DNA from: Chloroflexota bacterium
GTDB taxonomy: Bacteria; Chloroflexota; Anaerolineae; Aggregatilineales; Phototrophicaceae
DNA length: 49,706 nt
Direction of reading: 5' to 3'
Assembly (NCBI GenBank): GCA_011523705.1
Contig: WTGC01000182.1
Span: forward strand, 1 to 49,706
Part shown: positions 40,244 to 48,492 of the stretch, in pieces
Layout of the letters: the number at the start of each line of letters is the position of its first letter
Position numbering within the stretch: position 1 is the stretch's first letter
Translations under genes and position numbers: made by a program
The notes under the pieces: generated by a model
Seen by the model: only the letters and a program-made list of their open reading frames with translations
Databases searched by the model: none
What the model was told of the DNA's origin: nothing

Positions 40244-41527
40244 CTAACCCTCGATGAATCCCTGAGCCGTTGCTTCGGCAGTGTATGCGTCGGCGGCTGC
40301 GTCCAGCAATTCAGCGGCGCTCATCTCACCTTTCGCGATCTGCGGCAGCCACTGATCCCATACCGGGTTCAGTACGGCGCCGATCGCGGGTACCGGCGTG
40401 CCTTCGACGCCGCCAGCGATAGTGGCGAAGACAGCCGGCAGATAGCGGGCGTCGGCTTTGGCGGCCACGGCTTGGCGCGTGATCACGCCGTAGTTGGAGC
40501 CGCGCAGCATGGTTTCCTCGTCCATCGCTTCCAGGATGACCTTGAAGACCAGATCCGGATCGTCATCAATATTTGCCGGTATGCCCAGGCCTGCGCCGGT
40601 GCCGCCCGTTGCGCCGTAGAGTCCGTCTTCTGTCGCTTTGGGCGCTGGCGCAAACTCGATGCCGCCGACGAAATCCGAGAAGTCCGGATCATCCATCGCG
40701 GCAGCGCGGCTGGCCCAGGTGAATGCCATCGCCAGTTCGCCGGTTGCAATGCCGATTTGGCTGTCATCGATGCTGTAGGTCAAGCCTTCTTCGCCCATGC
40801 AGGCGTCGACGATCTCAACCAGCTTCTCCAGCGCCATTACGCCTTCGTCGCTGTTAAAAGCCGGCGTCATGTCATCATTGAGTGGCTTTCCACCGAAAGC
40901 CAGCAGCATATCGCCGAATTCGATGCGCCAAGCCCAGCCGGCGTGCAGCTGTGTCGTGAAGGGGATGACGATGCTGTCTTCGGCTTGGAGCACGCCGCAA
41001 GCCGCGATCACATCGTCCCAGGTTTCCGGTACGTCAATGCCGTGCTTCTCCAGCAGGTCCGGACGATAGAACAGGTGGCGCGTATTCTGTTCCATCGGCA
41101 GGCCGTAGATATTGCCATCTACCGTCATGTCGCCGATGCCCAGGATGTCTGAGATCTGATATTCGTCTTCGTATTTGTCGATCAGATCGTTCAGCGGCAT
41201 CATCCAGCCTTCAGCGACGTAAGACTCGATATCGCCTTGAGTGACCATGATGATGTCGTAGGGAGACGTGCCGCCGGCGCCCAATGCCAGGCGGAGCTGG
41301 TCATGCGCCGAGCCAGAATCGAGCAGCTGCGTATTCACGTCGATATTGTCGACAGCATTGCATGCTTCAAGCTCATCGGCGTAGAAATCAATAATGGGGT
41401 AGGTCCAACCGATCATGTTAATCTGCGCGGCCGTTTCCGGCGCCTCGATCATGCAGCCGCCCATATCTTGCGCGGCGGCCGGCAGCACGAGCGCCAACAG
41501 CGCCAACAATAAGAATGCCTTCTTCAT
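40244..41527 (-). CDS. Sugar ABC transporter extracellular binding protein
   Basis: A 427-residue family 1 extracellular solute-binding protein. An N-terminal signal peptide is clear: MKKAFLLLALLALVLPAAAQ, with cleavage likely after AAA-Q; no lipobox Cys at the usual spot. Family parts include SPYDIIMVTQGDIESYVAEGWMMPL, YGLPMEQNTRHLFYRPDLLEKHGI, PETWDDVI and AMAFTWASRAAAM. ATG 41,527 follows GGAGA. It heads the operon reaching the MalG gene. Ligand probably a sugar, polyol or sugar acid. Confidence 0.93.
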   Translation of the reverse strand: MKKAFLLLALLALVLPAAAQDMGGCMIEAPETAAQINMIGWTYPIIDFYADELEACNAVDNIDVNTQLLDSGSAHDQLRLALGAGGTSPYDIIMVTQGDIESYVAEGWMMPLNDLIDKYEDEYQISDILGIGDMTVDGNIYGLPMEQNTRHLFYRPDLLEKHGIDVPETWDDVIAACGVLQAEDSIVIPFTTQLHAGWAWRIEFGDMLLAFGGKPLNDDMTPAFNSDEGVMALEKLVEIVDACMGEEGLTYSIDDSQIGIATGELAMAFTWASRAAAMDDPDFSDFVGGIEFAPAPKATEDGLYGATGGTGAGLGIPANIDDDPDLVFKVILEAMDEETMLRGSNYGVITRQAVAAKADARYLPAVFATIAGGVEGTPVPAIGAVLNPVWDQWLPQIAKGEMSAAELLDAAADAYTAEATAQGFIEG

Positions 41528-41589
41528 GGAAAGTCTCCTTCGTAGATTAGATACAGATGTCTTGCGCAAAAGTGCGAAAACCAAAGTGG

Positions 41590-41623
41590 TAAACGCATCA
41601 TACGCTGGAGTTTAACGCATCAT
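41590..41623. promoter_or_regulatory. Direct repeat upstream of the ABC operon
   Basis: TAAACGCATCAT (41,590-41,601) and TTAACGCATCAT (41,612-41,623) differ at one base and are 22 bases apart, about two helix turns. They lie 60-100 bases before the binding-protein start, a normal place for a regulator site. Confidence 0.5.
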
Positions 41624-41698
41624 TGGCGCGATTCCAAACCTGTAGGCTACTCGCGGCGTGAATTTCCAACCCTCGCCTCCCCCCGGCATAATGGGTCT

Positions 41699-41942
41699 TG
41701 TAGGGGCGACGCACCATGTCGCCCGTTCCCGCCTCCCGTGCCTCTAGGGGCGAAACTTGTCTCGCCCTCTATCTGAATTCTTTATGTCAAAAAAGGGGCG
41801 AGTCACCGCCTCGCCCCTACGAAATGTTGGTATATCGACCGACGCCCGCCGGCGCAACTTGTGTGTTGTAGGGGCGACATTGTATGTCGCCCACATGCGC
41901 CATTTCAGATAATCGGGCGATTCACAGAATCGCCGCTACAAC
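41699..41942. repeat. Large dispersed repeat cluster
   Basis: Five palindromic units lie between the divergent ABC operon and the dioxygenase gene: near 41,700-41,733, 41,745-41,767, 41,793-41,820 (GGGGCGAG/CTCGCCCC with perfect arms), 41,868-41,892 and 41,914-41,941. The last shares GGGCGATTCACAGAATCGCC with 37,232-37,258. The remainder of the 546-base gap shows only the direct-repeat site; I see no gene. Confidence 0.75.
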
Positions 41943-42073
41943 GTATAGACCGTCGTTCGCCTTAGCGACTGCTACGGCATATAATTTGCGAGTAACGGCA
42001 GGCGAGGATGGGTTTTCGCAAATGGCGCATTGGCGCCTCTTGCAAAAGCGTCCGCACATTTGAGGCTCGAGAT

Positions 42074-42829
42074 ATGGGTAGCAAAAACAATGAACACAAT
42101 GTGGATGAAATCGTCGCCGAGGTCAGCGAGCGCGGCTACTGCTTTGTGCCCTCCGTGATCTCGCCGGAGAAGGCGGACGAAGCGCGCATCGCATTGGAGC
42201 GGCTGCTGGCGGCGGAAGCGACTGATGAGATACGCGCGGCCAAGACGCAGCGCGTCGGCGGCATCGCCTACAAGCATCCGATCTTCGCCGAGCTGCTGGC
42301 GCATCCGCTCATCGTATCGATCTGGCAGAATTACCTGGATGACGATGCTGTCATCTGTTCTACCTGGTCCGCCAACACCGCCTATCCCGGTTTCGACCAA
42401 TATGGCTGGCATCCCGATTATCCCTACTGGTGGATTAACCAGCCCTGGCCGCTGGAGCAGGTCTGCGGGCAGACGATATGGCTGCTGGATGACTTCACGG
42501 AGGAGAATGGCGGGACCGGCTTTATGCCCGGCAGCCACTTGAAGGGGCATCCGCCACCCAAGGCGTGGAACGATGAGTGGCCCGCTGACGCGCAGATCTT
42601 GACGGGACGCCGCGGCGGCGCGCTGGTTTTTCATGGCGCGATGTGGCACACCGCGCGACCCAACCGAACGGCCAAAGCTCGCAGCGCATTGCTCGGCATG
42701 TATACGCGTCCCTTCTTTTTGACGCAGGAAGACATGCTGGCGCAATTGGCTAAAGTGGAGGATCCATCAGAGTTGGTTCGGCAATTAATGGGCGCAAAGC
42801 GGCATCAACCGGGCATCATTGGCGGCTGA
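42074..42829 (+). CDS. Phytanoyl-CoA dioxygenase family protein
   Basis: A 251-residue Fe(II)/2-oxoglutarate-type oxygenase fold. The iron facial triad is probably H-x-D in YGWHPDYPYWW near 112-122 and the distal His in FHGAMWHTARPNRTAKAR near 197-214, with the Arg that holds 2-oxoglutarate in the same stretch. TGFMPGSHLKGHPPP is a standard family loop. ATG 42,074 follows TGAGG; 22 further codons upstream stay open without a site. It would hydroxylate a small molecule; bacterial members have very varied substrates. Stands alone, opposite to the epimerase gene. Confidence 0.87.
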   Translation: MGSKNNEHNVDEIVAEVSERGYCFVPSVISPEKADEARIALERLLAAEATDEIRAAKTQRVGGIAYKHPIFAELLAHPLIVSIWQNYLDDDAVICSTWSANTAYPGFDQYGWHPDYPYWWINQPWPLEQVCGQTIWLLDDFTEENGGTGFMPGSHLKGHPPPKAWNDEWPADAQILTGRRGGALVFHGAMWHTARPNRTAKARSALLGMYTRPFFLTQEDMLAQLAKVEDPSELVRQLMGAKRHQPGIIGG

Positions 42830-42842
42830 TGCGTCCTGGAGA

Positions 42843-43796
42843 TTAGAGTTGGCGATACTCTCGGTACCATTCCCAGGTCTGGCGCAGTCCATCGTGGACG
42901 GAGACGGAGGGCGAGAAGCCCAGCAGTACGCGCGCTTTGCGATTGTCGCAGAAGGTGATCGGCGGGTCACTCGGCGGTGTGGATACAAACACAGTATTGA
43001 TACGATTGCCGGCGTAATCCTCGATGATCTCAACGAAGTCTTTCAGTGATATTGGCGCGCCGCAGCCCAGGTTGATGATTTCGTAGCCGAGCGGGCGGTC
43101 GAGCGCGGCCAAGACGCCCTGTACCGCGTCGGCGATATAGGTCCAGTCGCGGTGGATATCGCCGCCGTTGAATAGCTTGATGTCTTCGCCAGTCCGCGTC
43201 GCGTCCATCAGCCGCCAAGGCATCATATCCGGGCGTCCGGCAGGACCATATACATTGAAGAAGCGCAACGCCGTCACCGGCATGTCGACGAGGTTGTGAT
43301 AGGTGTGGGCGAGCAGTTCAGCGGCGCGTTTGCTCGCGGGATAGGCCGCCAGCGGTCGGTCGGCGCTGTCCGTCTCGACAAAGGGCAGAATCTCCGTCTT
43401 GCCATAGACGGAGGAGGTTGAGGCCAAGACGAACTGCTCGATCCTGACCGCCTTTGACGCTTCCAAGAGATTTAGCGTGCCAGTGACGTTGACATCCATA
43501 TAGAGGCGCGTCTGCTGGACGCTTTCGCGCACGCCAGCCATCGCCGCCAGATGCGCTACGTGGGTAATGCCATGCTCGGCGAATAGGCGGTCAACCAGCG
43601 TCTGGTCGCGGATGTCGCCCTCGATGATGACGCAGTTGTAATAGTTTCGCAGGCGCTCGGCATTGCGGCGCTTGATGGCTGGGTCGTAATAGTCGTTGAA
43701 GTTGTCGATGATGACGGCGCGGTCGCCACGTGAGAGCAGCGCTTCAGCGACATGCCCACCGATGAAGCCGGCGCCGCCCGTTACCAGATAAGTCAT
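42843..43796 (-). CDS. Nucleotide-sugar epimerase (UDP-glucuronate/glucose 4-epimerase-like)
   Basis: A 317-residue extended SDR. NAD-binding starts at residue 3 with LVTGGAGFIGGHVAEAL, the acidic stop is IIDNFNDYYDP, and the catalytic set is ASTSSVYG (Ser/Thr) and YPASK (Tyr152-x3-Lys near 152-156). RFFNVYGPAGRPDMMPWRLMDA and DWTYIADAVQGV are typical of UDP-glucuronate 4-epimerases; NFNDYYDP is a hallmark of that subgroup. It supplies sugar units for surface glycans. Start ATG 43,796. Convergent with the dioxygenase gene, 13 bases apart. Confidence 0.9.
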   Translation of the reverse strand: MTYLVTGGAGFIGGHVAEALLSRGDRAVIIDNFNDYYDPAIKRRNAERLRNYYNCVIIEGDIRDQTLVDRLFAEHGITHVAHLAAMAGVRESVQQTRLYMDVNVTGTLNLLEASKAVRIEQFVLASTSSVYGKTEILPFVETDSADRPLAAYPASKRAAELLAHTYHNLVDMPVTALRFFNVYGPAGRPDMMPWRLMDATRTGEDIKLFNGGDIHRDWTYIADAVQGVLAALDRPLGYEIINLGCGAPISLKDFVEIIEDYAGNRINTVFVSTPPSDPPITFCDNRKARVLLGFSPSVSVHDGLRQTWEWYREYRQL

Positions 43797-43880
43797 GCTG
43801 ATTTCTTTCGCTTTGGATACTCAAGGAATTGCCTCAAGCTATCCAAACTGTACACCAATCGCCGACTTGTTCATCACCTA

Positions 43881-43931
43881 GAAAAAGGAAAACCCGCTCG
43901 TACGGCTGAATGCGTCAACTGCGAGCGGGTT
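43881..43931 (-). terminator. Leftward intrinsic terminator
   Basis: AACCCGCTCG (43,891-43,900) pairs perfectly with CGAGCGGGTT (43,922-43,931); on the minus strand the hairpin is followed by TTCCTTTTTC. It ends the small membrane-protein unit just upstream and isolates the epimerase gene. Confidence 0.8.
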
Positions 43932-43959
43932 GGTTTGTCCGAAAGTTATGTGCCAGCAG

Positions 43960-44136
43960 CTAGTTGGATGTGCGGTTCGCCTCGGTCTTAATCTGGTGCT
44001 CATGACCAGGCTTGTCAAATCGAGTTCCCTTTTTCTTCAGCCTGTTATGACGGTCAAGAAAAGCGAAGATGGCGATATATCCTATTATCAGTACAACGAC
44101 GTAAATGATCATCCACTCCGTTGACCACATTGTCAT
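43960..44136 (-). CDS. Small single-pass membrane protein
   Basis: A 58-residue frame with ATG at 44,136 and TAG at 43,960-43,962, preceded by GTGAGG at a good distance. The peptide has one hydrophobic segment of about 20 residues (MIIYVVVLIIGYIAIFAFL) and then a positively charged tail (DRHNRLKKKGTRFDK). That charge pattern predicts a cytoplasmic C-terminus. It begins 14 bases after the broken membrane gene upstream and is followed by a strong terminator, so the two form a unit. The function is unknown. The AT-rich DNA is unlike the flanking housekeeping genes. Confidence 0.7.
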   Translation of the reverse strand: MTMWSTEWMIIYVVVLIIGYIAIFAFLDRHNRLKKKGTRFDKPGHEHQIKTEANRTSN

Positions 44137-44150
44137 GATGGCGCCTCACT

Positions 44151-44549
44151 TTATGGTGAAACTCGCAGCTTGTACTGAAGAAATCCACATATTAAGCAAC
44201 TTAACATGCCTAATATCAAACCCAATATCGCAATTGAGCGTATCGGAATATCGGGATCATCCGCGCGCAGATTCATGAAAATTATACCATATATGACACC
44301 GCAGAACAGCATTGCCGGGATAAGCAAAGTTGTCAGTCGCCGGTAGAATCCGCTACTGAAAACGGAATTCGTAGATTTCTCAAGTTCATTCCTGGTCGAA
44401 GCAAGCAATACCAGTGATAGCATATATAGCTCTGTGCCACCAAGGATATTCTGAAATTGTATTGGCTCACCCTACATAACGGACAAAAGGAACGCAATTG
44501 ATATTGGAAAGAGAGGAACGATAATAGAGTAACTAATCCAAGTCGTCAT
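44151..44549 (-). pseudogene. Small membrane protein gene with in-frame TAG
   Basis: Two same-frame parts: 44,549-44,475 (MTTWISYSIIVPLFPISIAF...) and 44,471-44,151, split by a TAG at 44,474-44,472. The downstream part reads on without a break as GEPIQFQNILGGTELYMLSL, so the whole would be about 132 residues with four hydrophobic segments. A CAG to TAG change would account for it. A shorter product from an internal Met near 44,423 (90 residues, three segments) might still be made. I do not recognise the family. Low G+C compared with dus and the epimerase. Confidence 0.6.
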
Positions 44550-44653
44550 GCGCCATTGCTCTACAGAAGACATCTGATCGACTGATATGTTTGCAGAGAA
44601 CAGTATGACACAGGCCGTCGTCGAAGACAATTGTGCGCATTTGGCATTGCCGG

Positions 44654-45661
44654 TCACTCGGTTTCGCAAGCAAGGCCAACCAGAATCGCCTCCAATTCGG
44701 CATAAGACTCAATCCGCACCAGCCGATTGCGGATGCGCCGCGAACCCGGCTCATCGAGTTGATACTTGCTGATTTGCCCGCGCATTTCGCGCACGGCAAC
44801 CTCCTCGGGCAAGCGCGTGGTCTCCAGCGTCAGTTGCGCATGACGAAACGCTATCAGCGCGCGTTCGGATCGAGAGGGCTCGGGGAGCGCGACGCCGGTT
44901 TCCAGGTAGTATTTGATGTGCTGGAATAGCCAGGGACGTCCTAGAGCGGCGCGCCCAATCATTACGCCGTCGCAGCCGGTGTATTCGAGCATGCGGCGGG
45001 CGTCCGCGCCGGTATGCACATCGCCATTGCCGATGATCGGCATTTGTCGGGCAGCGTCTTTGACGGCGGCGATCACATCCCAGTCGGCCTCGCCGCCGTG
45101 ACCTTGCCCGGCGAAGCGCGCGTGAACGGCGACTGCCTGCGCGCCGACCGCTTCCGCCGCCTTCGCGAAGGGAACTGCGGTGACGACGCCATCTTCAAAA
45201 CCGCTGCGGACTTTGACGGTGACCGGCACATCGACCGCCTTCACCACCGCCTCGACCACCGCGGTGGCCGCCTTGACATCGCGCAGGAGAGCCGCGCCGC
45301 CGCCTTTCCTGGCGATCTTCGGCACCCAGCAGCCCATGTTGATATCGACGATGTCGGCGCCATGATCAACCACGACGCGGGCCGCTTCCGCGACGACCTG
45401 CGGCTCGACCCCGAAGAGCTGCGCGGCGACCGGCCGCTCGTCGGCGCGCCAGTCAAAGCGCTGGGTGGCGCGCTCGCGCGAATTCTTGACGATGTTGCTG
45501 CTGATTAATTCGGTGCAGACGAGGCCGCAGCCGCCAAAATCACGGCAAAGTCGGCGCAGGGCATAATTCGTATGCCCAGCCATCGGCGCCAGGAATAGCG
45601 GCGTATCGATGGCGATGTCGCCAATGCGAAGGGGCTTGAGAGCGGTCTGCGTCGCCAGCAT
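44654..45661 (-). CDS. dus: tRNA-dihydrouridine synthase
   Basis: A 335-residue FMN-dependent Dus enzyme that reduces uridines in the tRNA D-loop. The FMN barrel starts at LFLAPMAGHTNYALRRL; the catalytic cysteine motif is DINMGCWVPKIARKGGGAALL near 112-132, RSG in VKVRSGFEDG, HAR in VAVHARFAGQG, then IIGNGDVHTG and VMIGRAALGRPW. The normally invariant Pro after MGC is Trp here (MGCW-V-P), otherwise the motif is intact. Closest in look to DusB. Eleven bases upstream of it lies the LLM gene stop, so they share a transcript. Confidence 0.92.
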   Translation of the reverse strand: MLATQTALKPLRIGDIAIDTPLFLAPMAGHTNYALRRLCRDFGGCGLVCTELISSNIVKNSRERATQRFDWRADERPVAAQLFGVEPQVVAEAARVVVDHGADIVDINMGCWVPKIARKGGGAALLRDVKAATAVVEAVVKAVDVPVTVKVRSGFEDGVVTAVPFAKAAEAVGAQAVAVHARFAGQGHGGEADWDVIAAVKDAARQMPIIGNGDVHTGADARRMLEYTGCDGVMIGRAALGRPWLFQHIKYYLETGVALPEPSRSERALIAFRHAQLTLETTRLPEEVAVREMRGQISKYQLDEPGSRRIRNRLVRIESYAELEAILVGLACETE

Positions 45662-45672
45662 GAGTCGTCGAT

Positions 45673-46704
45673 TCAGAGCAATTCTTCGGCCAGGAAGCGC
45701 AGGGCGTCGAGCGAGAAAACGGTGACATTCAGCGTCGTGACTGGCGAATCGCGCCAGATTTGCAGGCGGTCGCGGATTCGCGCTTTCGAGCCGACCAGGG
45801 CGACCGCGTCCACCAGCGCGTCGGGCACGGCCATGATCGCCTCGCCCTTGCGCCCTTCCAAGAAGAGATCCTGAATCGTATCGGCGGCTGCATCAAAGCC
45901 ATAGCGGCAAGCCAGGTCGTAGTAGAAATTCCGGCCTTTGGCGCCCATGCCACCGATATAAAGCGCCAGGACCGGTTTGATCTGATTGCGCGCCGGCTCC
46001 AGGTCATCGTCGATCACGACCGTGACTGATGCCGCGATATCGAAGTCGCATCGGCGCTTGCCTGGGTCCGCTTTGGCGAAGCCCGCGTCGACAGCCGCCG
46101 CGTAGGTCTCCTGATAATGCGCCGGCGAGAACAGCATGGGCAGCCAGCCGTCAGCGATCTCGGCGGTGAGCGCGACATTCTTGGGGCCGATCGAGGCCAG
46201 ATAAATGGGCATATCGACCCGCCCGTGAATGATGCTCTTCAACGGCTTGCCCAAGCCGGTCGCATCGGCACCAGCGTAGGGAATCTGATAATGCTCGCCC
46301 TGATGTACGAGGGGCTCTTCACGTTCGAGGATCTGACGTACGATGGCGACGTATTCGCGCGTTTTTGCCAGCGGTTTGCCATAGGGGCGCCCATGCCAGC
46401 CTTCCACCACTTGGGGACCGGAAAGGCCCAGACCGAGCAAGAGGCGCCCGCCGGAGAGTTGATCCAGGGTCATCGCGGTCATCGCCGTCATCGCCGGGCT
46501 GCGCGCGGGCATCTGCATGATGCCGGTGCCCAATTTGATCTGCTTGGTCAGGGCGCCGATCCAAGCCAAGGGCGTGACGCAATCCGAGCCGTAGGCTTCC
46601 GAAGTCCAGACGGCGTGATATTCGAGGCGATCGGCTTCCAGGATGAGTTCCAGCGGCAGCTCAATGCGCCCGCCTGAGTAGCCGACCATCAGTCCTAATC
46701 GCAT
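45673..46704 (-). CDS. LLM-class (F420-dependent type) oxidoreductase
   Basis: A 343-residue luciferase-like monooxygenase-family TIM barrel. It begins [19 protein letters not shown], has [11 protein letters not shown] near 36-46, [42 protein letters not shown] and [23 protein letters not shown], a pattern typical of actinobacterial and chloroflexal F420-dependent members. Cofactor choice (F420 or FMN) is not certain. ATG 46,704 follows GGAGG. Followed by dus on the same strand after 11 bases. Substrate unknown. Confidence 0.88.
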   Translation of the reverse strand: MRLGLMVGYSGGRIELPLELILEADRLEYHAVWTSEAYGSDCVTPLAWIGALTKQIKLGTGIMQMPARSPAMTAMTAMTLDQLSGGRLLLGLGLSGPQVVEGWHGRPYGKPLAKTREYVAIVRQILEREEPLVHQGEHYQIPYAGADATGLGKPLKSIIHGRVDMPIYLASIGPKNVALTAEIADGWLPMLFSPAHYQETYAAAVDAGFAKADPGKRRCDFDIAASVTVVIDDDLEPARNQIKPVLALYIGGMGAKGRNFYYDLACRYGFDAAADTIQDLFLEGRKGEAIMAVPDALVDAVALVGSKARIRDRLQIWRDSPVTTLNVTVFSLDALRFLAEELL

Positions 46705-46780
46705 AACAAGCCTCCGTTTTCGAAATATGCCCGATTGCCAAATCAGCAGTGCAATGTTTCGGTGACTGGAACAGCGCAAT

Positions 46781-47353
46781 TCATGCGCCACTCCGCCGGC
46801 GCTCCGCCCAAGTCCTCACCCGCGCTACCACCCATCGCATCCCAATGATCATCGTTGCCGCGATAGAATTGAAGGCGACGTCAATGAGCTCAAAGACGCG
46901 GTTGGGCAGCAGCGACTGAACGCCCTCGTCAAGCCAGCCCAAGCCTAGCGACATGACCAGCGCGAGCAGGGCGGGGGCGGGAACCCGGCGTCCATTGTCT
47001 CGCCGCTCCAACAGCGCTTCATGGACCAGGGCGGCCACCAAAGCGTATTCGAATAAATGAGTGCGCTCCTCCCAAGACCCCATTCGCAGCCAAGCCAGCA
47101 GATAGACGGTGAGGATGCCAGCGCCAACCGCGATCTCCGCGCGCGCCAGCCGCTTGTCGATGAAGAATACCGGAATCACGACCAGCAGCACAATGATGAC
47201 GAATACGAGATTGTTGCCGACATTGTTGAGAATGCTCTCGCCGAGCGCGGCGACAATGGCCGGTGCCTGACCCAGCGTGGCGTAAATCGCTGCCAAGACG
47301 ATGGCAAGCGCGAGCCAGAGCCGGCGCTCTCGTTTTGAAGTGAAGAAAGGCAT
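46781..47353 (-). CDS. VanZ-like membrane protein
   Basis: A 190-residue membrane protein with about five hydrophobic segments. The VanZ-family signature is clear: [17 protein letters not shown] near 94-110, then [35 protein letters not shown] near 137-171, with the conserved DE-x2-Q and P-x-R. VanZ proteins are linked to teicoplanin tolerance in enterococci, but most homologues are of unknown function. Start ATG 47,353 with GAAGG just upstream; GTG 47,362 is an alternative. Same strand as the LLM gene, 76 bases before it. Confidence 0.88.
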   Translation of the reverse strand: MPFFTSKRERRLWLALAIVLAAIYATLGQAPAIVAALGESILNNVGNNLVFVIIVLLVVIPVFFIDKRLARAEIAVGAGILTVYLLAWLRMGSWEERTHLFEYALVAALVHEALLERRDNGRRVPAPALLALVMSLGLGWLDEGVQSLLPNRVFELIDVAFNSIAATMIIGMRWVVARVRTWAERRRSGA

Positions 47354-47491
47354 CACCTTCACCGATTCAATGAACGTGTCAGATTGCAGAAGATTCTAGT
47401 TGAAATTGCTGCATTAACCAGATTGTTGAGTGAAGCGGCCTATGCGCAGACTGATTCACGGCTGATGCAGGCGGAGATTGATTTCGCGGCT

Positions 47492-47520
47492 TTGACTTAT
47501 CTTTGCGCTACAGCTAATAT
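47492..47520 (+). promoter_or_regulatory. Promoter of the aldolase gene
   Basis: TTGACT at 47,492-47,497, a 17-base spacer, and TAATAT at 47,515-47,520; predicted start near 47,527, about 35 bases before the ATG. A near-consensus housekeeping promoter. Confidence 0.65.
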
Positions 47521-47561
47521 CCTCAACTGACCGACAGCCCCATAAGACAAGAGAAATCGGA

Positions 47562-48371
47562 ATGAATGGACAAGAACTGATAAAGGCATTGCGCGCCGGG
47601 CAGCGAGTTTACGGCACGGCGATCTATTCGCCTTCGCCGATCTGGCCGCGCGTGGTGCACAACCTCGATCTCGATATGGTATTCATCGACACTGAGCATA
47701 CGCCGCAAGATCGCAACATGATTTCCTGGATGTGCAACGCCTTCGCCGCGCTCAATCTGGCGCCGGTGGTGCGCATACCCGAGCCCGATCCTTATCTGGC
47801 GCAGATGACGCTGGATGGCGGCGCGCACGGCATCATCGCGCCCTACATCGAGCATCCTGAACAGGTCAAGGAATTGGGCGGCGCGGTCAAATTTGGTCCG
47901 CTCAAGGGGGACAAGCTGCGGGCGGCGCTGGATGGCGAAGCGGAACTGGAACCGGAGCTGGCGGACTATCTGGCAGCGCGCAACGCCAACAAGGCGCTAT
48001 TCGTCAATATCGAGAGCGTGCCCGCGTTGGAGCGGCTGGACGAGATTCTGCAGTCGCCCTGGATCGACTGCGTGCTGGTGGGGCCGCACGATCTGTCATG
48101 CAGCCTCGGTCTTCCCGAACAGTATGACCACCCGGTCTTTGACAGGGCGATCCGAAGCATCATCAGCAAATCGCGCGCGGCCGGCGTCGGGATTGGCATC
48201 CATCACAACTTCACCCATCACGAGATCGAGTGGGTGAATGCCGGCGCTAATCTGGTCATGCACAGTTCTGATATCTCGTCGTTTAATCGCGCGCTAACCG
48301 CCGAATTTAAACGCATCCGCGAAGAGACGGGCGATGTCGGGCAGATCGTTGACGAAAACGTTCACTTCTGA
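47562..48371 (+). CDS. HpcH/HpaI-family aldolase
   Basis: A 269-residue class II pyruvate-type aldolase of the HpcH/HpaI/citrate lyase beta family. It shows YGTAIYSPSPIWPRVVHNLDLDMVFIDTEHTPQD at the start, where Asp-Thr-Glu-His is typical, VVRIPEPDPYLAQMTLDGGAHGIIAPYIE with the Arg that holds the pyruvate, VNIESVPALERLDEIL with the metal Glu, and VGPHDLSCSLGLP with the metal Asp. It would cleave a 4-hydroxy-2-keto acid to pyruvate and an aldehyde. With the following hydroxyacid dehydrogenase and cupin genes it forms a likely sugar-acid pathway. Confidence 0.9.
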   Translation: MNGQELIKALRAGQRVYGTAIYSPSPIWPRVVHNLDLDMVFIDTEHTPQDRNMISWMCNAFAALNLAPVVRIPEPDPYLAQMTLDGGAHGIIAPYIEHPEQVKELGGAVKFGPLKGDKLRAALDGEAELEPELADYLAARNANKALFVNIESVPALERLDEILQSPWIDCVLVGPHDLSCSLGLPEQYDHPVFDRAIRSIISKSRAAGVGIGIHHNFTHHEIEWVNAGANLVMHSSDISSFNRALTAEFKRIREETGDVGQIVDENVHF

Positions 48372-48388
48372 GTTGCTAATACTGGGCC

Positions 48389-48455
48389 TAGGGGCGACAC
48401 TGGCATCGCCCGGATTCGGCATGATAAACGGGGAGGGCGAGACGAGCCTCTCCCC
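48389..48455. repeat. Dispersed TAGGGGCGA repeat, short cluster
   Basis: TAGGGGCGACACTGGCATCGCCC followed by a GGGGAGGGCGAGAC...CTCTCCCC palindrome, between the aldolase and dehydrogenase genes. Same family as the clusters at 653, 37,121 and 41,699. Confidence 0.65.
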
Positions 48456-48492
48456 TTCAACGTTCTATTAGATTGAGTGGAAGCAGACCCTA

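Noticed and set aside
30315..44474. TAG reassigned as a sense codon (amber recoding)
   Set aside because: Several intact genes end in TAG (hsdR, AlkD-like, primase, hydroxyacid dehydrogenase), each right at the family end and followed by the next gene's signals, so TAG is a stop here.
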